Made by a program: the position numbers and the translations under genes. From positions 9,995,255-10,059,254 of the forward strand of contig NC_035169.2 in the NCBI RefSeq assembly GCF_001659605.2: 64,000 nt of DNA, given 5' to 3'. Positions within the stretch are counted from its first letter, which is position 1. The number at the start of each line of letters is the position of its first letter. The notes under the pieces are model-generated. The model had not been told where the DNA came from, did no database searches, and saw only the letters and a list, made by a program, of their open reading frames with translations. The DNA is from Manihot esculenta (Eukaryota; Streptophyta; Magnoliopsida; Malpighiales; Euphorbiaceae). This document shows, piece after piece, positions 24,658-35,455 of the stretch.

Positions 24658-26390
24658 TGACAGGAGCGGTTGTCGAAGCCGTAAAAAATAACCTTCTTGG
24701 TTACCTACAATTTACAACTGCAGATAGTGGTAAAGGATCGAATCCACAGAGAATCGATTACCTATTTATTTATCCCAATCAAGACCAAAAGAACTAATTG
24801 GAAACACAATAGAAAGCAAGTAATTGCAAATAGAACAAAAGTAAAATGCAAGGAAAGTAAAAAGGGGGGTTTTGAGATGATTTGATTGACAACTATTGAA
24901 AGCAATTAAAACAGCAAATAATCAAAATAAAACAAGAAATCAATATGAGAAAAGTCTAGTTGAAGATATGGATCCACTTTGGTTGTTTGGGTTGATCATT
25001 GAAACATGGTTATCTTGATTGATTCAATAGGTTGGTTATGGGGGTGGAAGACGCTTCTCACCACCATGTTTTTCCTTATGAACAAACTGATTAGAGAACG
25101 TCCTCTAACCAATTACTAATCAACAAATTGCCAAGGAACGTCCTTGGGCCATAGGCATCAAAACAATTGCTAATTGCATGAAGAACAAGAAAGATCCAAA
25201 CCCTAGCTACTCAAACGCATGAGATGTTGCTAGATCATGCAATTCCTTAGTTTTTACACCAAGTGTTCTTAGATCAGAATATTTCCAGCAATTATGGACT
25301 AACAAATATCCTAATCAATAATCAATTAACTTTGCAATTAAGAGTCAAGTGGCCAATTTGATCAAAACAACAAAGCAATCTTGGAATTAAGCATCAATTG
25401 CATGAATATTGAATAAAATCAAAGACAAAAGTTTCTGTTCAGATCTCACAACCCTTTAAACAACCTTAGTTTCAACCAATCCTCAACTAGAAAAAGGGTT
25501 TCAGCCACTCATGGCTGAACCAAAACAGAAAATAGATGAAAAGAAAGCAAGAAGATGAAGAACTAAGGTGGAGAAGGGGCTGCCCTTGCTTGGCCGAATT
25601 TGGGAGGATGAATTCTACCTCTTCTAGGCTTCTTGAAGGCTTTAAATATGTCTTGGGAGGCTGCCTAGGGTTTCATGGCAGTCCATGAGTCTTTTAGAGG
25701 CTGCCCAAAGTGCCATTGGTCCAACATGTGCCTTCTATGTGCATGTGTGAAGGGAAAAACGTGGAGGATGTCTTGAATTGCAAGTGGGGGGCTCTTTGGT
25801 CTTTTAATTACTGTCCAAGGTCTTCAAGATACTGCCCAAAGTGTGTCCAAGAGGCTGCCCACGTTTTTGGAGGTTGCAGGTTGCCCATTCACTAAAGAGG
25901 AAGGTGGAGTCTCCTTTTGAATTTTGAATGTGCATGGCACTAAGTAGGAAACATGTGATCTTTGGATTTTCTTTCCTTAATAAGGGGGATCTTGAAATCC
26001 AATATCTGAATATGAATCTTGGAGATTTGAATTTCAAAATACTTTCCTTCTTTGGCTCTTCAATTATGGCAGCTTGAGATGTGGCTTTTAGAATAAGGAA
26101 AAGACAACTTGCTGATTTGAAATTCGAATTTCAAATTGCTTTGGCTGAATGTTCTTTCCTTCTTTGCCACTTTCCTTATTTAGAACTTTCCATATTTAGC
26201 TTGACTTGATTTCAACTTGGCAGGCTTGCTCTCCTTTGCTCCAAATAAGGCAGTTTTAGGGGTATTTTCTCCAAAGTGTCCTTTTACACCATTTTCTGCA
26301 AAATAATATTAAAAGCACTAAATTAAGCAGAAATCATGTAAATATTCATCAATAATATTAATATAAAATGGACTAAATTATGCTCTATCA
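24658..26390 (-). repeat. 5' LTR (right) of the nested element
   Basis: 1733 bp, the partner of 20229-21957. It is followed directly by the second copy of the CCAGG target duplication and the rest of the host minisatellite. Confidence 0.93.
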
Positions 26391-26690
26391 CCAGGAGATC
26401 TTGGGGATCCTGGACTTGTATCCGGGAGATCTTGGGGATACCGGTCTTCTACCTCTGAGGTCTCTATGTCTCAGGGTCTTCATTGCCAGGAGATCTTGGG
26501 GATCCTGGACTTGTATTTTCAGGAGATCTTGGGGATCCCGGTCTTCTACCTCTGAGGTCTCTATGTCTCAGGGTCTTCATTGCCAGGAGATCTTGGGGAT
26601 CCTGGACTTGTATTTCCAGGAGATCTTGGGGATCCCGGTCTTCTGCCTCCAGGAGGTCTTTATGCCTCAAGGAGGTCTTTCTGAGCTCTG
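26391..26690. repeat. 96-bp minisatellite of the large element (about 3 units)
   Basis: Units start CCAGGAGATCTTGGGGATCC at 26391, 26486 and 26583 (95-97 bp). Each also holds a second AGATCTTGGGGATCCCGG and, in the first two, CTACCTCTGAGGTCTCTATG. The array was split by the nested element; its left edge is at 20187-20223. Confidence 0.9.
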
Positions 26691-26817
26691 TTCTTCCTTT
26701 TCTATGGAGAATTATCATTCATAATAATAATAATAGAGATAATCTCGTTGTGTAAACAATGGTGTTGTTTTATTCATTCATGTTTTTCAGAGTACAATGC
26801 TTTTCTTTACAAATATA

Positions 26818-27510
26818 TCAGAAGAAGTACCTCTTTAGGTGCTGGATATTCCAGGCATGGGGCTCAGGGTTTCCCTGCATATCTTCAATTCGGTATACTT
26901 CTGGCCTGACCACTTTTGCTATCCTGAATGGGCCCTCCCAGGTCGGTGCCAACTTGCCAACTGCCGCTCTTTTTCCCATAGCTTCCAAGTTTCTTAGGGC
27001 CAGGTCCCCTACCTTTAGACTTCTTTCCCTGACCCTTTGGTTGTAATAACGGGCTGCCCGTTGTTGATAAGCAGCAGTTCGGACTTGAGCTTCCTCCCTA
27101 ATTTCTTCGAGAGCGTCCAAGTTGTTCCTTAAATTGTCGTCGTTAGTGTTCTCGTTAGCAAATTGGACTCGATGAGTGGGGATTTGCAGCTCGACTGGGA
27201 CTACGGCCTCTGTGCCGTAAGCAAGTGCAAAGGGCGTTTCTTTAGTGGACGCTCTGGGGGTAGTTCGGAGTGCCCACAGGATACTGTTGAGCTCTTCTGC
27301 CCAGTTCGCCTTTGCCCCATCCAGCCGTTTCTTTAATCCTTGGAGGATAGCTCTGTTGGTAACCTCTGTTTGACCATTGGTCTGAGGATGGGCCACTGAA
27401 GAAAACTTGTGCCATATGCCCATGTTTGCCGTAAATGCCCTGAAGGCGTTGCAGTCAAATTGCCTGCCGTTATCTGAGATGAGCACCCTTGGTATGCCAA
27501 ATCTACAAAT
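26818..27510 (-). pseudogene. Integrase C-terminal half (pol remnant) of the large element
   Basis: The open frame runs from about 27510 to the stop at 26818-26820. It begins inside the integrase catalytic core (ICRFGIPRVLISDNGRQFD, with the second catalytic Asp). It continues through HPQTNGQTEVTNRAI with the catalytic glutamate, then the integrase C-terminal region (GDLALRNLEAMGKRA, LAPTWEGPFRI) and ends ..HLKRYFF. The N-terminal zinc finger and first catalytic Asp are missing. The upstream side is joined directly to the protease-start region at about 27515, so this is a deletion product and cannot make a working enzyme. Confidence 0.85.
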
Positions 27511-27514
27511 GATG

Positions 27515-28118
27515 TTCCCCCAACAATCATATTGATGGTCCCACTGGATCCATCATTCACTGGTCCAGCTCCCGTTCTCCTCTGTACTGGGATTGCTGGA
27601 TTAGGCTGAGGTCTTTGTCCCTCCGGTCTTTTCACGAAATTTTTCAGGTGCCCTCTCTTTATCAGCCTTTCTATTTCTGTTATCAATTGGAAGCAGTTGT
27701 TGGTGTCGTGGCCGTGTGCGCGATGGTACTGACAATACTTGTCAGGATCTCTCTGGTTTGCTTCTGCTTTCATGGGCCGAGGCCATTGGAGGAACTCCTT
27801 GTCTTGGATGGCCATGAGCACTTCGGCTCTAGAAATGTTGAGGGGAGTCGGTGTTTCCGGGACCCACGGGGGGAGTGACCTTTGTTCTGAGGCCTGAGGG
27901 GAAGGTCTTTGGTCCCTGCGTTCCCAGGGTTGTTTGTACGGTTCAGGTCTCTTGCCATGCTTTTTCTCGCGCCTCTCCGGCCTTCCCTCCTCCGGTGCTT
28001 TCCCCTTATTTGTGGCTCGCCTGGCGAACCTGCTTGTCTCCAAAGCATCATCCTGTCTTATATACTTTTCGGCCCGTTTCATCAGCTCGGCCAGTGAGGT
28101 CGGAGGCTTCCTGCTCAA
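27515..28118 (-). pseudogene. Gag C-terminus with CCHC-like knuckle and start of the protease region
   Basis: On the minus strand, RKPPTSLAELMKRAEKYIRQ opens the block. A basic, Arg/Pro-rich stretch follows, then a knuckle of the form YCQYHRAHGHDTNNC (about 27680-27725), then INMIVGG just before the deletion junction. The INMI(V/S)GG phrase usually marks the lead-in to the aspartic protease of plant Tat-type elements; the protease itself is gone. Confidence 0.75.
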
Positions 28119-29194
28119 CGAGCCAAAGAACTCTGCTCAGTTCGTTCCCTTCTGCATGGCTTCTACAGCCCTTCCTTCATCGAGCTCGGAGATCTGCAGG
28201 GCCTCTGTATTGAAACGAGCGACGTATTCCCTGAGTGATTCGTCTTTCCTCTGCCTCATTATCTCCAGGTAGCTCGTCTTCCTATCTGCAGGCACCCCGG
28301 CAATAAACCGGCTGATGAAGCGAGTGGCCAGATCTCCAAAACTGCTGATACTTCCAGCCTCGAGGTTATTGAACCACGCTCTTGCTAGCCCCGAGAGCGT
28401 CATTGGGAAAGCCTTGCACATCAAGGCATCTGACAGAGTCTGCAGCTCCATGAAAGTCTTATAGTTGAGGACATGCTCTCGGGGGTTTCCAGCTCCGTCA
28501 TAAGCCGCCATCGATGGCATCATAAACTTCTTAGGAACAGTCTCTTGCTGCACCCACTTCGAGAAAGGTGAAGAAGTGGGCAGGAGGGTTTGGCTCTGAT
28601 CCTTCATGGTGAACCTGCTTGTCTCCAAAGCATCGTCCTGTCTTATATACTTTTTGGCCCGTTTCATCAGCTCGGCCAGTGAGGTCGGAGGCTTCCTGCT
28701 CAATGAGCCAAAGAACTCTGCTCAGGTTGTTCCCTTCTGCATGGCTTCTACAGCCCTTCCTTCATCGAGCTCGGAGATCTGCAGGGCCTCTGTATTGAAA
28801 CGAGCGACGTATTCCCTGAGTGATTCGTCTTTCCTCTGCCTGATTATCTCCAGGTAGCTCGTCTTCCTATCTGCAGGCACCCCGGCAATAAACCGGCTGA
28901 TGAAGCGAGTGGCCAGATCTTCAAAACTGCTGATACTTCCAGCCTCGAGGTTATTGAACCACGCTCTTGCTGGCCCCGAGAGCGTCATTGGGAAAGCCTT
29001 ACACATCAGGGCATCTGACAGAGTCTGCAGCTCCATGAAAGTCTTGTAGTTGAGGACATGCTCTCGGGGGTTTCCAGCTCCGTCATAAGCCGCCATCGAT
29101 GGCATCATAAACTTCTTAGGAACAGTCTCCTGCTGCACCCACTTCGAGAAAGGTGAAGAAGTGGGCAGGAGGGTTTGGCTCTGATCCTTCTTTC
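28025..29194 (-). repeat. 585-bp tandem duplication inside gag
   Basis: 28025-28609 and 28610-29194 are near-identical. The fixed offset of 585 bases can be read at many anchors (for example GAGGTCGGAGGCTTCCTGCT at 28096 and 28681). Since 585 is 3 x 195, the duplication keeps the frame. It covers the conserved gag core. Confidence 0.93.
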
Positions 29195-29777
29195 CCAGCT
29201 CGGCCAAGAGCTGCTCTTTCAACTTCTGCAGCTTTTGGTCCACATTCTCAACTTCCTGTCTGGGTTTCTTCTCCAGGCAGTATTCCTCCTCCTCTGCTTC
29301 ACTTCTCGTCCACTTGGTTGTCCCGGCGGAATAGTTGTCAGCCTCATCATTCTCTATCATCTCCCTCACCCTCCTTCCGTGGACTCATGCCTCCGGTTCT
29401 TCCTCTTCCCCGGCTCTTCTCCCCCTTTCCCCGGTACCGCGGCTACTGGTTTGAAGGCGGTCAAGGGCAGGTTGGGGCTCATTGGTTTGGGGTTCTTCTA
29501 CCACTGGGAGTGTACTCATCGGGGTGCTGAGGCCCCTTTGTTGCATTATCTGCCCCAACTAGTGGGTGGTGTTCTGTAGTTGGAGGGCCATGGTTTGAAG
29601 GTCCTGGTTAGATAAGGTAGCGGTGGGAGCATTCCCTGCCAAGCTTGGCGAGGGATTGAGAGGAATAGGTGTTTGGTTATTTAGTGTTGTAGGACCAGAA
29701 AAGGAGAACTGCTGCCCCTCCTGGGCAGAGCTCAGGTCATTTGGGATGTTAAGGTTGCTTTCATTGTGATTAGCCAT
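28137..29777 (-). pseudogene. Broken gag gene of the large element
   Basis: Gag starts at the ATG at 29777 (MANHNESNLN). It meets TAG at 29559, a further stop before 29369, and TGA at the end of each duplicated core (28722 and 28137). The core has the retrotransposon-gag look (FMELQTLSDALMCKAFPMTL, ARAWFNNLEAGSISSF, RKDESLREYVARFNTEAL), the family that forms the nucleocapsid-like particle. Four nonsense changes in line mean no full-length Gag. Confidence 0.85.
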
Positions 29778-29838
29778 CGTGGATCTCAGTGGGTTTTGTT
29801 AAGAGTGGAACTCCGGTGATGAAAAGATCTCCTTCGTT

Positions 29839-29857
29839 TCCCACAGACGGCGCCAAT
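29839..29857 (-). other. Primer-binding site of the large element
   Basis: On the minus strand ATTGGCGCCGTCTGTGGGA follows directly on the LTR end ..ATCATCA. The GGCGCC core is usual for Tat-lineage elements; I do not assign the tRNA. Confidence 0.8.
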
Positions 29858-31347
29858 TGATGATCTGAGATCCAGAAAATAGGGTTTTACAATGGATTCT
29901 GTAAAGTTAGAAAAAACTTAGACCTAGAGGAGAGTATTTCTCCTTTTATATGTTTCATTTTGTCTGCTAGTGACGTGTTAACAGAACGTATATCATTGGA
30001 CCACTTGTCCCTGCTACGTTGATACGGACGTACGAGGGAATCAGATCTCTGTCCCACGCATAACGGCCTCTGATTCTCCTTGGGAGCGCATGCGTATGGA
30101 CCCACATGACGGACAGGTGGGTCTCCCTCCTGATTCCGGACTGGACCGGAAGATAAGTCACGGGCTGAGCCCAAGAAGGATCTATTCATCGGCCCCCAAG
30201 AGGTTAAGCCGGCCTGATTGAGGAAATGGGTTGGAGTCCGATCTGGAGGGGAACGGTGTAATACCCGGCTAGACTCCGGTATCGAAATTCCTACCGTCCG
30301 GTGGAATCTCGGGTGTCGGAGACATCTAGAAGGGAAAAATCATGTTTTTATAAAATGTTTTAATGTATTTTATGTTTTTAAGCTAGAAGGAAAATGAGTT
30401 TTTGCATGAAAATAGCCTTGGAGGAAAACTCAGGTTCGGCCGCCGAACATGCATGCACTTCGGGAGCGCTTTAGGCCCCCGAAAGCATAACTGAGGGAAG
30501 TCCAGGTTCGGCCGCCGAACATGGCATGCATGCGGAGGTACGTTCGGCTCCCGAATGTGGCCTGGCCAGCCACCTATAAAGGGGTCCCTTAGCCGAAAAC
30601 GGGCGAGCTTTTCTCCCCATTTTCGGCCAAGGTGAGCTCTCCGCCGTCCCTCACCGATCTTGAGTTTCTTCCTTCAAATCTTTCACGATTTTCACTAGTT
30701 TTCACTTTGTTTTGAAGATTTTCGAGTATAAAGCAAGTTTTGGAGCTTTGAGGTTCAAGAAACTCAATCTCTCCCATCTCCGAGCTAGGGTCGTTTTCCC
30801 CTCGATCTTCAAGAGGTAAGGGCCGATCTTGAGCTCACTATATGTTTTAAACAAGTTTTAAGTTGATTCATGGGGTAGGAATATATGTTTATGTTAGTTG
30901 AGCATTGTTAGGTTTTATATGTTTTATGGATAATGTATGTTGGATATGCATGTTTATGTTCCACCAAGCTTGTGTATGATGAGATGCCCCATTGGAGCAT
31001 TTGATGAGAGCTCCAGTGTGGGGTTTATGTTTATGTTTATGTTTATGTATATGTTTATGGGCATGCACAGGTTAAGCTTGGTAAAAGAAAAGTTCAAATT
31101 TTTTTATGTATGTTGTTGATCATGTATGGGATTAATCAGGTTTACAGGATGCATGTCAGGCTTGCTACGGGTCCCGGCGGTCTTATGCCGATCTGGATCC
31201 TAGCGCCGGTAGCGGTCCGATTTTCGGGTCGTTACAAACGGATTGGACTAGTCTCTCAAGGAAGGCCTTGGATCCACCTCCCCCAAAAGATGGGCTCACG
31301 ATATGGGCCTGGTCCCAATCCGAGGTGGAGAAATCCAGCGGTCATCA
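29858..31347 (-). repeat. 5' LTR (right) of the large element, interrupted by a solo LTR
   Basis: Outer parts 29858-30256 and 31242-31347 together match the left LTR (505 bp after removal of the insert and one TSD copy). It is followed by CGGTA at 31348-31352. Confidence 0.92.
30257..31236 (+). mobile_element. Solo LTR, short form (family TGTAATACCC..GGGTCGTTACA)
   Basis: 980 bp flanked by AACGG (30252-30256 and 31237-31241). It starts TGTAATACCCGGCTAGACTC and ends GATTTTCGGGTCGTTACA. A TATA-like CTATAAA at 30574-30580 and copies of TTCGGCCGCCGAA lie in the first third. Compared with the 2.3-kb members at 55203 and 58203, it lacks a middle part. There is no coding content, and 5-bp duplication with TG..CA ends points to an LTR rather than a DNA transposon. 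Confidence 0.88.
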
Positions 31348-31352
31348 CGGTA

Positions 31353-32738
31353 TATTTTCTTTTACCAAATTTTGCCACATTGTTGATGCAATTTTATTAT
31401 ATTATCAGGTATAATTGCTAAGTCAAAACCAAATTCTCATGTATTATGTTGTATTAGAAGGTTGAGGAGCTCTAAGTCCTACTTAATTTCAATCCTACTT
31501 TAGTCGTTCTAGTCATTATGATATTATTATATTATGATTCGTTAATATCTCGATCGATTCTATTTTATGTTACAAATATATTAATTTTGCATAATTTTTT
31601 GATTCAGAGATGACTTTAATATCTATAATTATAATTATAATTATTATAATTTATAATATATATAAAAGTGTAAATGAACTAGCAAAGTTTTGGATGGATT
31701 AAAATATTTTTATATTTTTAAATATTTACAAAAATTAAGCAATAATATAAAATATAAATTTGAATTTTAAAATAATTTTATATTTATTCAATGTAATCCT
31801 AATAAAAATAGAATTATTTATTTTACATATGAATTCTATTATTATTATAACTCTTAATCAATGAATAATTTTTTTATTTATTTAATATTAATATATGTAA
31901 TTACAATAATAATAATTCTATAATAGAAATATGTTATTTGATAATTTTATTTTAATTTATCTAATAAAATATTGAAAAATTCTTCTCAGTGACGGACCAT
32001 ATATATATATTATTTAATTTTAATATATTACTTTTTTTAACGTAAATTCAAACAAGTAGCAAAAAAAAATTATAATTTTAATGGGGCAATTACGTTGGTA
32101 ATGTCTCATATATGGACAAAGCTTTAGTTACAGTAGAAAGCTGGCTATGAACTTTTATTTCTAATAAAATAAATAATTAGTAAATTTTTAAAATGATATA
32201 GATATTTAATATATTTTTTAAAATATAAAAATTAATTAATGAATTTTTTATAATATAAATAATAAATAATAATTTTTTCTTAAAATCCTCTAAATGAATA
32301 TATAAAAAAATATTTTAAGAAAAAAGATATATTGGCTGCTTTCGGCTCTAATGGTCAAAAGCAAAGCGCAAAAATGTAGCATGCCATGTGCAGTTGTGTG
32401 GACTCCCTAATCCTTTAAATTTCTGTTTTCTAATTATTTTTCTCTTCTTCACTTGCTCCACCACAACTATCTCTCTTTTCTTTTTCTTTTCTTTTCTTTT
32501 TTTATACAAATTTGATAAAATACTTTTCTAAAATAAAAAATTTTAGATTTCCTTTTATTAATCTAAAATTGTTTATTTTTAATTTAAAATTAATAAAATA
32601 ATAATTCAATATTGAATTATAAAAGTAATATCTAATATTATAATTTAAATAATATATACAATTAAAACATATTATTATGTTTAAAATTAATTCAAAAAAT
32701 AAATATATACAAAAATTATATATATATATATATATATA
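31353..32738. other. AT-rich intergenic region
   Basis: No gene or clear repeat is seen. It ends in a TA run at about 32718-32739. Confidence 0.5.
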
Positions 32739-33260
32739 TGATGATGATGATCTGACATCCAATAAAAAAATAGAGTTTGCGTATGTATGAAAAATCTTAA
32801 TCCTTTACATTCTTTTCTCTTTTTATATATCTTTTTATTTTTATTTTTTAGTACGGATATTCTATTTTTTCTTTGTCAAACAGCTATGTAATTTATTTTT
32901 ATATTTGTATAGGTCCGGTTCTAAATAAACAGAAGTATGTAGCTGATCCATCCAATCGAGCAAATGAATTTCAATGTCTTGAATCATGACTGTGTTCCAG
33001 TGTGCTGAATTGTCATAAAATTTTGATTTACTTCTCTCTAATAAGCTTAATAAGAATGGAATCTCTCTTATAAGCTTAATAAGGATGAAATCGTTAGATC
33101 TAACAATTATCAAATAGTCTAAATCAATCCGACTTGCTCTAACTTTGACTGAAGTTTTGTGTTAATAAGCGAGGATGTATTATGGATCTAATAGATCTTA
33201 AATCTGACTTTTTTGCAATAGCTCAACTGCAACTGAGACGCCAATGCCCATTGATCATCA
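32739..33260. repeat. Possible old solo LTR related to the large element
   Basis: It starts with TGATGATGATGATCTGACATCC-like sequence (compare TGATGATCTGAGATCC of the LTR above) and ends TTGATCATCA, about 520 bp apart, close to the 504-bp LTR length. ATATA could be the target duplication, but a TA microsatellite on the left makes that weak. The interior is only faintly similar. Confidence 0.4.
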
Positions 33261-35455
33261 ATATAAACAATTGATATTTGAAATTTGAAGAATAATGATA
33301 GAAAGCAACAAGGCAGCCAACTTTCACTAGAAACAACCTATCTCTTATAGATACACCCACCCTAAATATGTAGGTGCTATAAATTCAAACCAATCATCAT
33401 TCACTAAATATCTAATTTAACTCCTCACTATTTAAAAAAAAATCAAAGAACATTTTAAATTTACTAATTATTTAACTATTTTTTACATAAAAGTCAATGA
33501 TGGAATATCTTTTTAATTTTATATATTATAATTATTAGGTATTTATTATACGCCATTCTTGATTTTGCCATGAAGAGTAGGTGAGACAGAGGAGGCGGAG
33601 ACTTTATAGTACTAACAAAGAGATAAGGAAGTGGGTTAAATGAATTTTTTTTTCTTATAAAATATTTTTTAATAAAATAATTTATTTTTATTTTCTAATT
33701 ATAATTAAAAATAAATTTATATATAAAACCTTTAATAAGATTCTTAAGTATGAAAAATAAATTTATATATAAAAACTTTAATAAGATTTTTAAAGTATAA
33801 AAAATAAAAAAAATTATTTTTCTTAAGTATAAAAAATAAAAAAAATTATTTTTCTTAAAATAATTTAATTTTTTTCTTTGATCATAAAAATATTTTTCAA
33901 TATTTAAATATTTTGAATGCTTAAATATTATAAAATGAGAAAAATATTTTTTAAAAATAAATAAAATATTAAAAGAAAATATCACAACTATTAATCATTT
34001 ATTCATTTGTATTTGCAGTTAAAAAAATATTTCATTCATACCTAAAATTTATACTTCATTAAATTGAATTTTATTTCGTGTATTTATATAATTCAATTAT
34101 ATAGCGATTCATAAATGATATTATTATTACACTCATAAATTTAGTTCGGTGATTAAAATATTTAAATAATTTAAAAAAATTTTAAATTTTACTTTTTCAA
34201 TTCTTAATTTTTATTTAAAATAATAATAATAAAAATATTATTATTATTATTATATATTAGAGTTTTTTTTTTCTCGTAAAAAGAACTACTTTCTGTTGTA
34301 TTAAGGAAAAAGTAGAAAAAGGAAATTCATATTCACATGCAAAATATCAAATCACATTTGCTTACATATTCAGCAATTTTACTTTTGGCTACATCAATTT
34401 ATATTTTTCATTATTATATATATTTTAAAATAAAACAGAATTATTTAGAATGAAAAATAAAAAAATAAAAAAATTTAAATATATTTAATTTATCTAAAAA
34501 TTAATTTAAAGTGAAAATTTTCTAAATTTCTTATAAAAAATACATTAACTATATTTCAAATCAATATAAAATCTAATATATTATTCCGACAATCATCGCA
34601 ATATCTTTGACCCAATAACATATTAATTCTTATAATATTTATTAAATGATATATATTAAAAAAAATAAAAATTTAAACTATGTTGTTTGTGAATGGTGAG
34701 CACATTTAAATATAAAGTAATCATCCACATGATTCATTTTGGGATTTTTTACTTAATTTTTTAAATTGAAATTGACCAACTTGAAACATGAGAGGACAGA
34801 GAGGCACGTGGATAAGGTTTTTGGTATAGAAATAAAAAAAATAATTATCTTTTCTTGAAATGGATAAAAAAAATAATTATCAAACATTTTATTGTCTAAA
34901 AATTTATTTGAGTTAAGAGTTAATACGCAATTTTTGTATAATGTATTTATACACTTTCTTTTCTATATTTTAATTCCATAATGTATTTCTTATGTTGGTC
35001 ACTAAATATTTTGTATTTACTTAATATAAATGTAATTTTATAAAAATACTTTTCAATATATTTATATTTCAATATAAATTATTAAAATGTGTTATTACAT
35101 AAAATTAAATTTATAATAAAAAAATGAATATAGTATATATGTATATATAAATTCATGAGTATTGTAGCGTAGGGAAGTTTTGGAGCCCACCAGCCAGCCT
35201 GATCAGTCATCAGTCATCACCCTCCCCGTCTCGTTAAAACCTCCAATTTTCCCCCGATTTTCCTTCACTTTCCTGGCAAAATATAAAACGAAACACGCGA
35301 TAACGTACTTTTCTTCTTCTACTTCTCCATTTTCTCGTCGACCAAACACTCCTCACTCACAACACGTACGCAAATTCCTAGATTAGTAATGCTACTCTAC
35401 TATTATATTCAGTGAAGGGCAGGAAAGGAAGGGGAAGGGGACGGGAGGGCGGACC
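33261..35455. other. AT-rich region, short tandem repeats, and promoter of the F-box gene
   Basis: Imperfect tandem copies of about 46 bp (ATAAATTTATATATAAAA..) and about 30 bp (AAAAAATTATTTTTCTTAA..) lie at 33712-33862. No gene is seen up to 35160. From about 35170 base composition changes to a CT-rich leader with AGGGGAAGGGG just before the start codon, fitting promoter and 5' UTR of the next gene. Confidence 0.55.

Larger units (their letters stand above)
20229..26390 (-). mobile_element. Nested non-autonomous gypsy (Athila-like) retrotransposon with gag remnant only
   Basis: The LTRs at 20229-21957 (1729 bp) and 24658-26390 (1733 bp) run TGACAGGAGCGG..GCTCTATCA and look nearly identical. 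CCAGG flanks the element at 20224-20228 and 26391-26395. Orientation is minus: the primer-binding site TTGGCGCCGTTGCCGGGGA sits just inside the right LTR and a purine tract (AAGTGTGGGGGTATT) just inside the left. The PBS matches the 3' end of plant tRNA-Asp as known for Athila elements. The 2.7-kb interior holds only gag pieces and no pol, so it would need enzymes from elsewhere, like the terminal-repeat elements with a GAG domain described in plants. Confidence 0.92.
14705..31347 (-). mobile_element. Complete Ty3/gypsy LTR retrotransposon, Tat/Ogre-like, defective, with two nested insertions
   Basis: Gag-pol reads on the minus strand, so the right LTR (29858-31347, interrupted) is the 5' LTR and the left one (14705-15208) the 3' LTR. 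Both start TGATGATCTGAGATCC and end ATCATCA or GTCATCA, and CGGTA flanks the whole. In the minus direction: 5' LTR, primer-binding site, broken gag, a remnant of the protease start joined to the integrase, tandem arrays, an antisense accessory gene, 3' LTR. Protease, reverse transcriptase, RNase H and the N-terminal part of integrase are missing. After removing the nested gypsy element (20229-26390) and the solo LTR (30257-31236), each with its TSD copy, about 9.5 kb remain. Tat assignment rests on gag type, PBS and the antisense extra gene; a reverse-transcriptase tree is impossible here. Confidence 0.9.

Noticed and set aside
26380..26755. ORFs with repeated PGDLGDPGL-like phrases
   Set aside because: They are translations of the 96-bp minisatellite and change frame with unit length.
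27851..28272. Plus-strand ORFs opposite gag
   Set aside because: They are the complement of gag/pol remnants; the minus strand carries the gag family motifs, while these frames have none.
33695..33985. Phe/Tyr/Ile-rich ORF on the minus strand
   Set aside because: A by-product of AT-rich tandem repeats; composition is only what A/T codons give.
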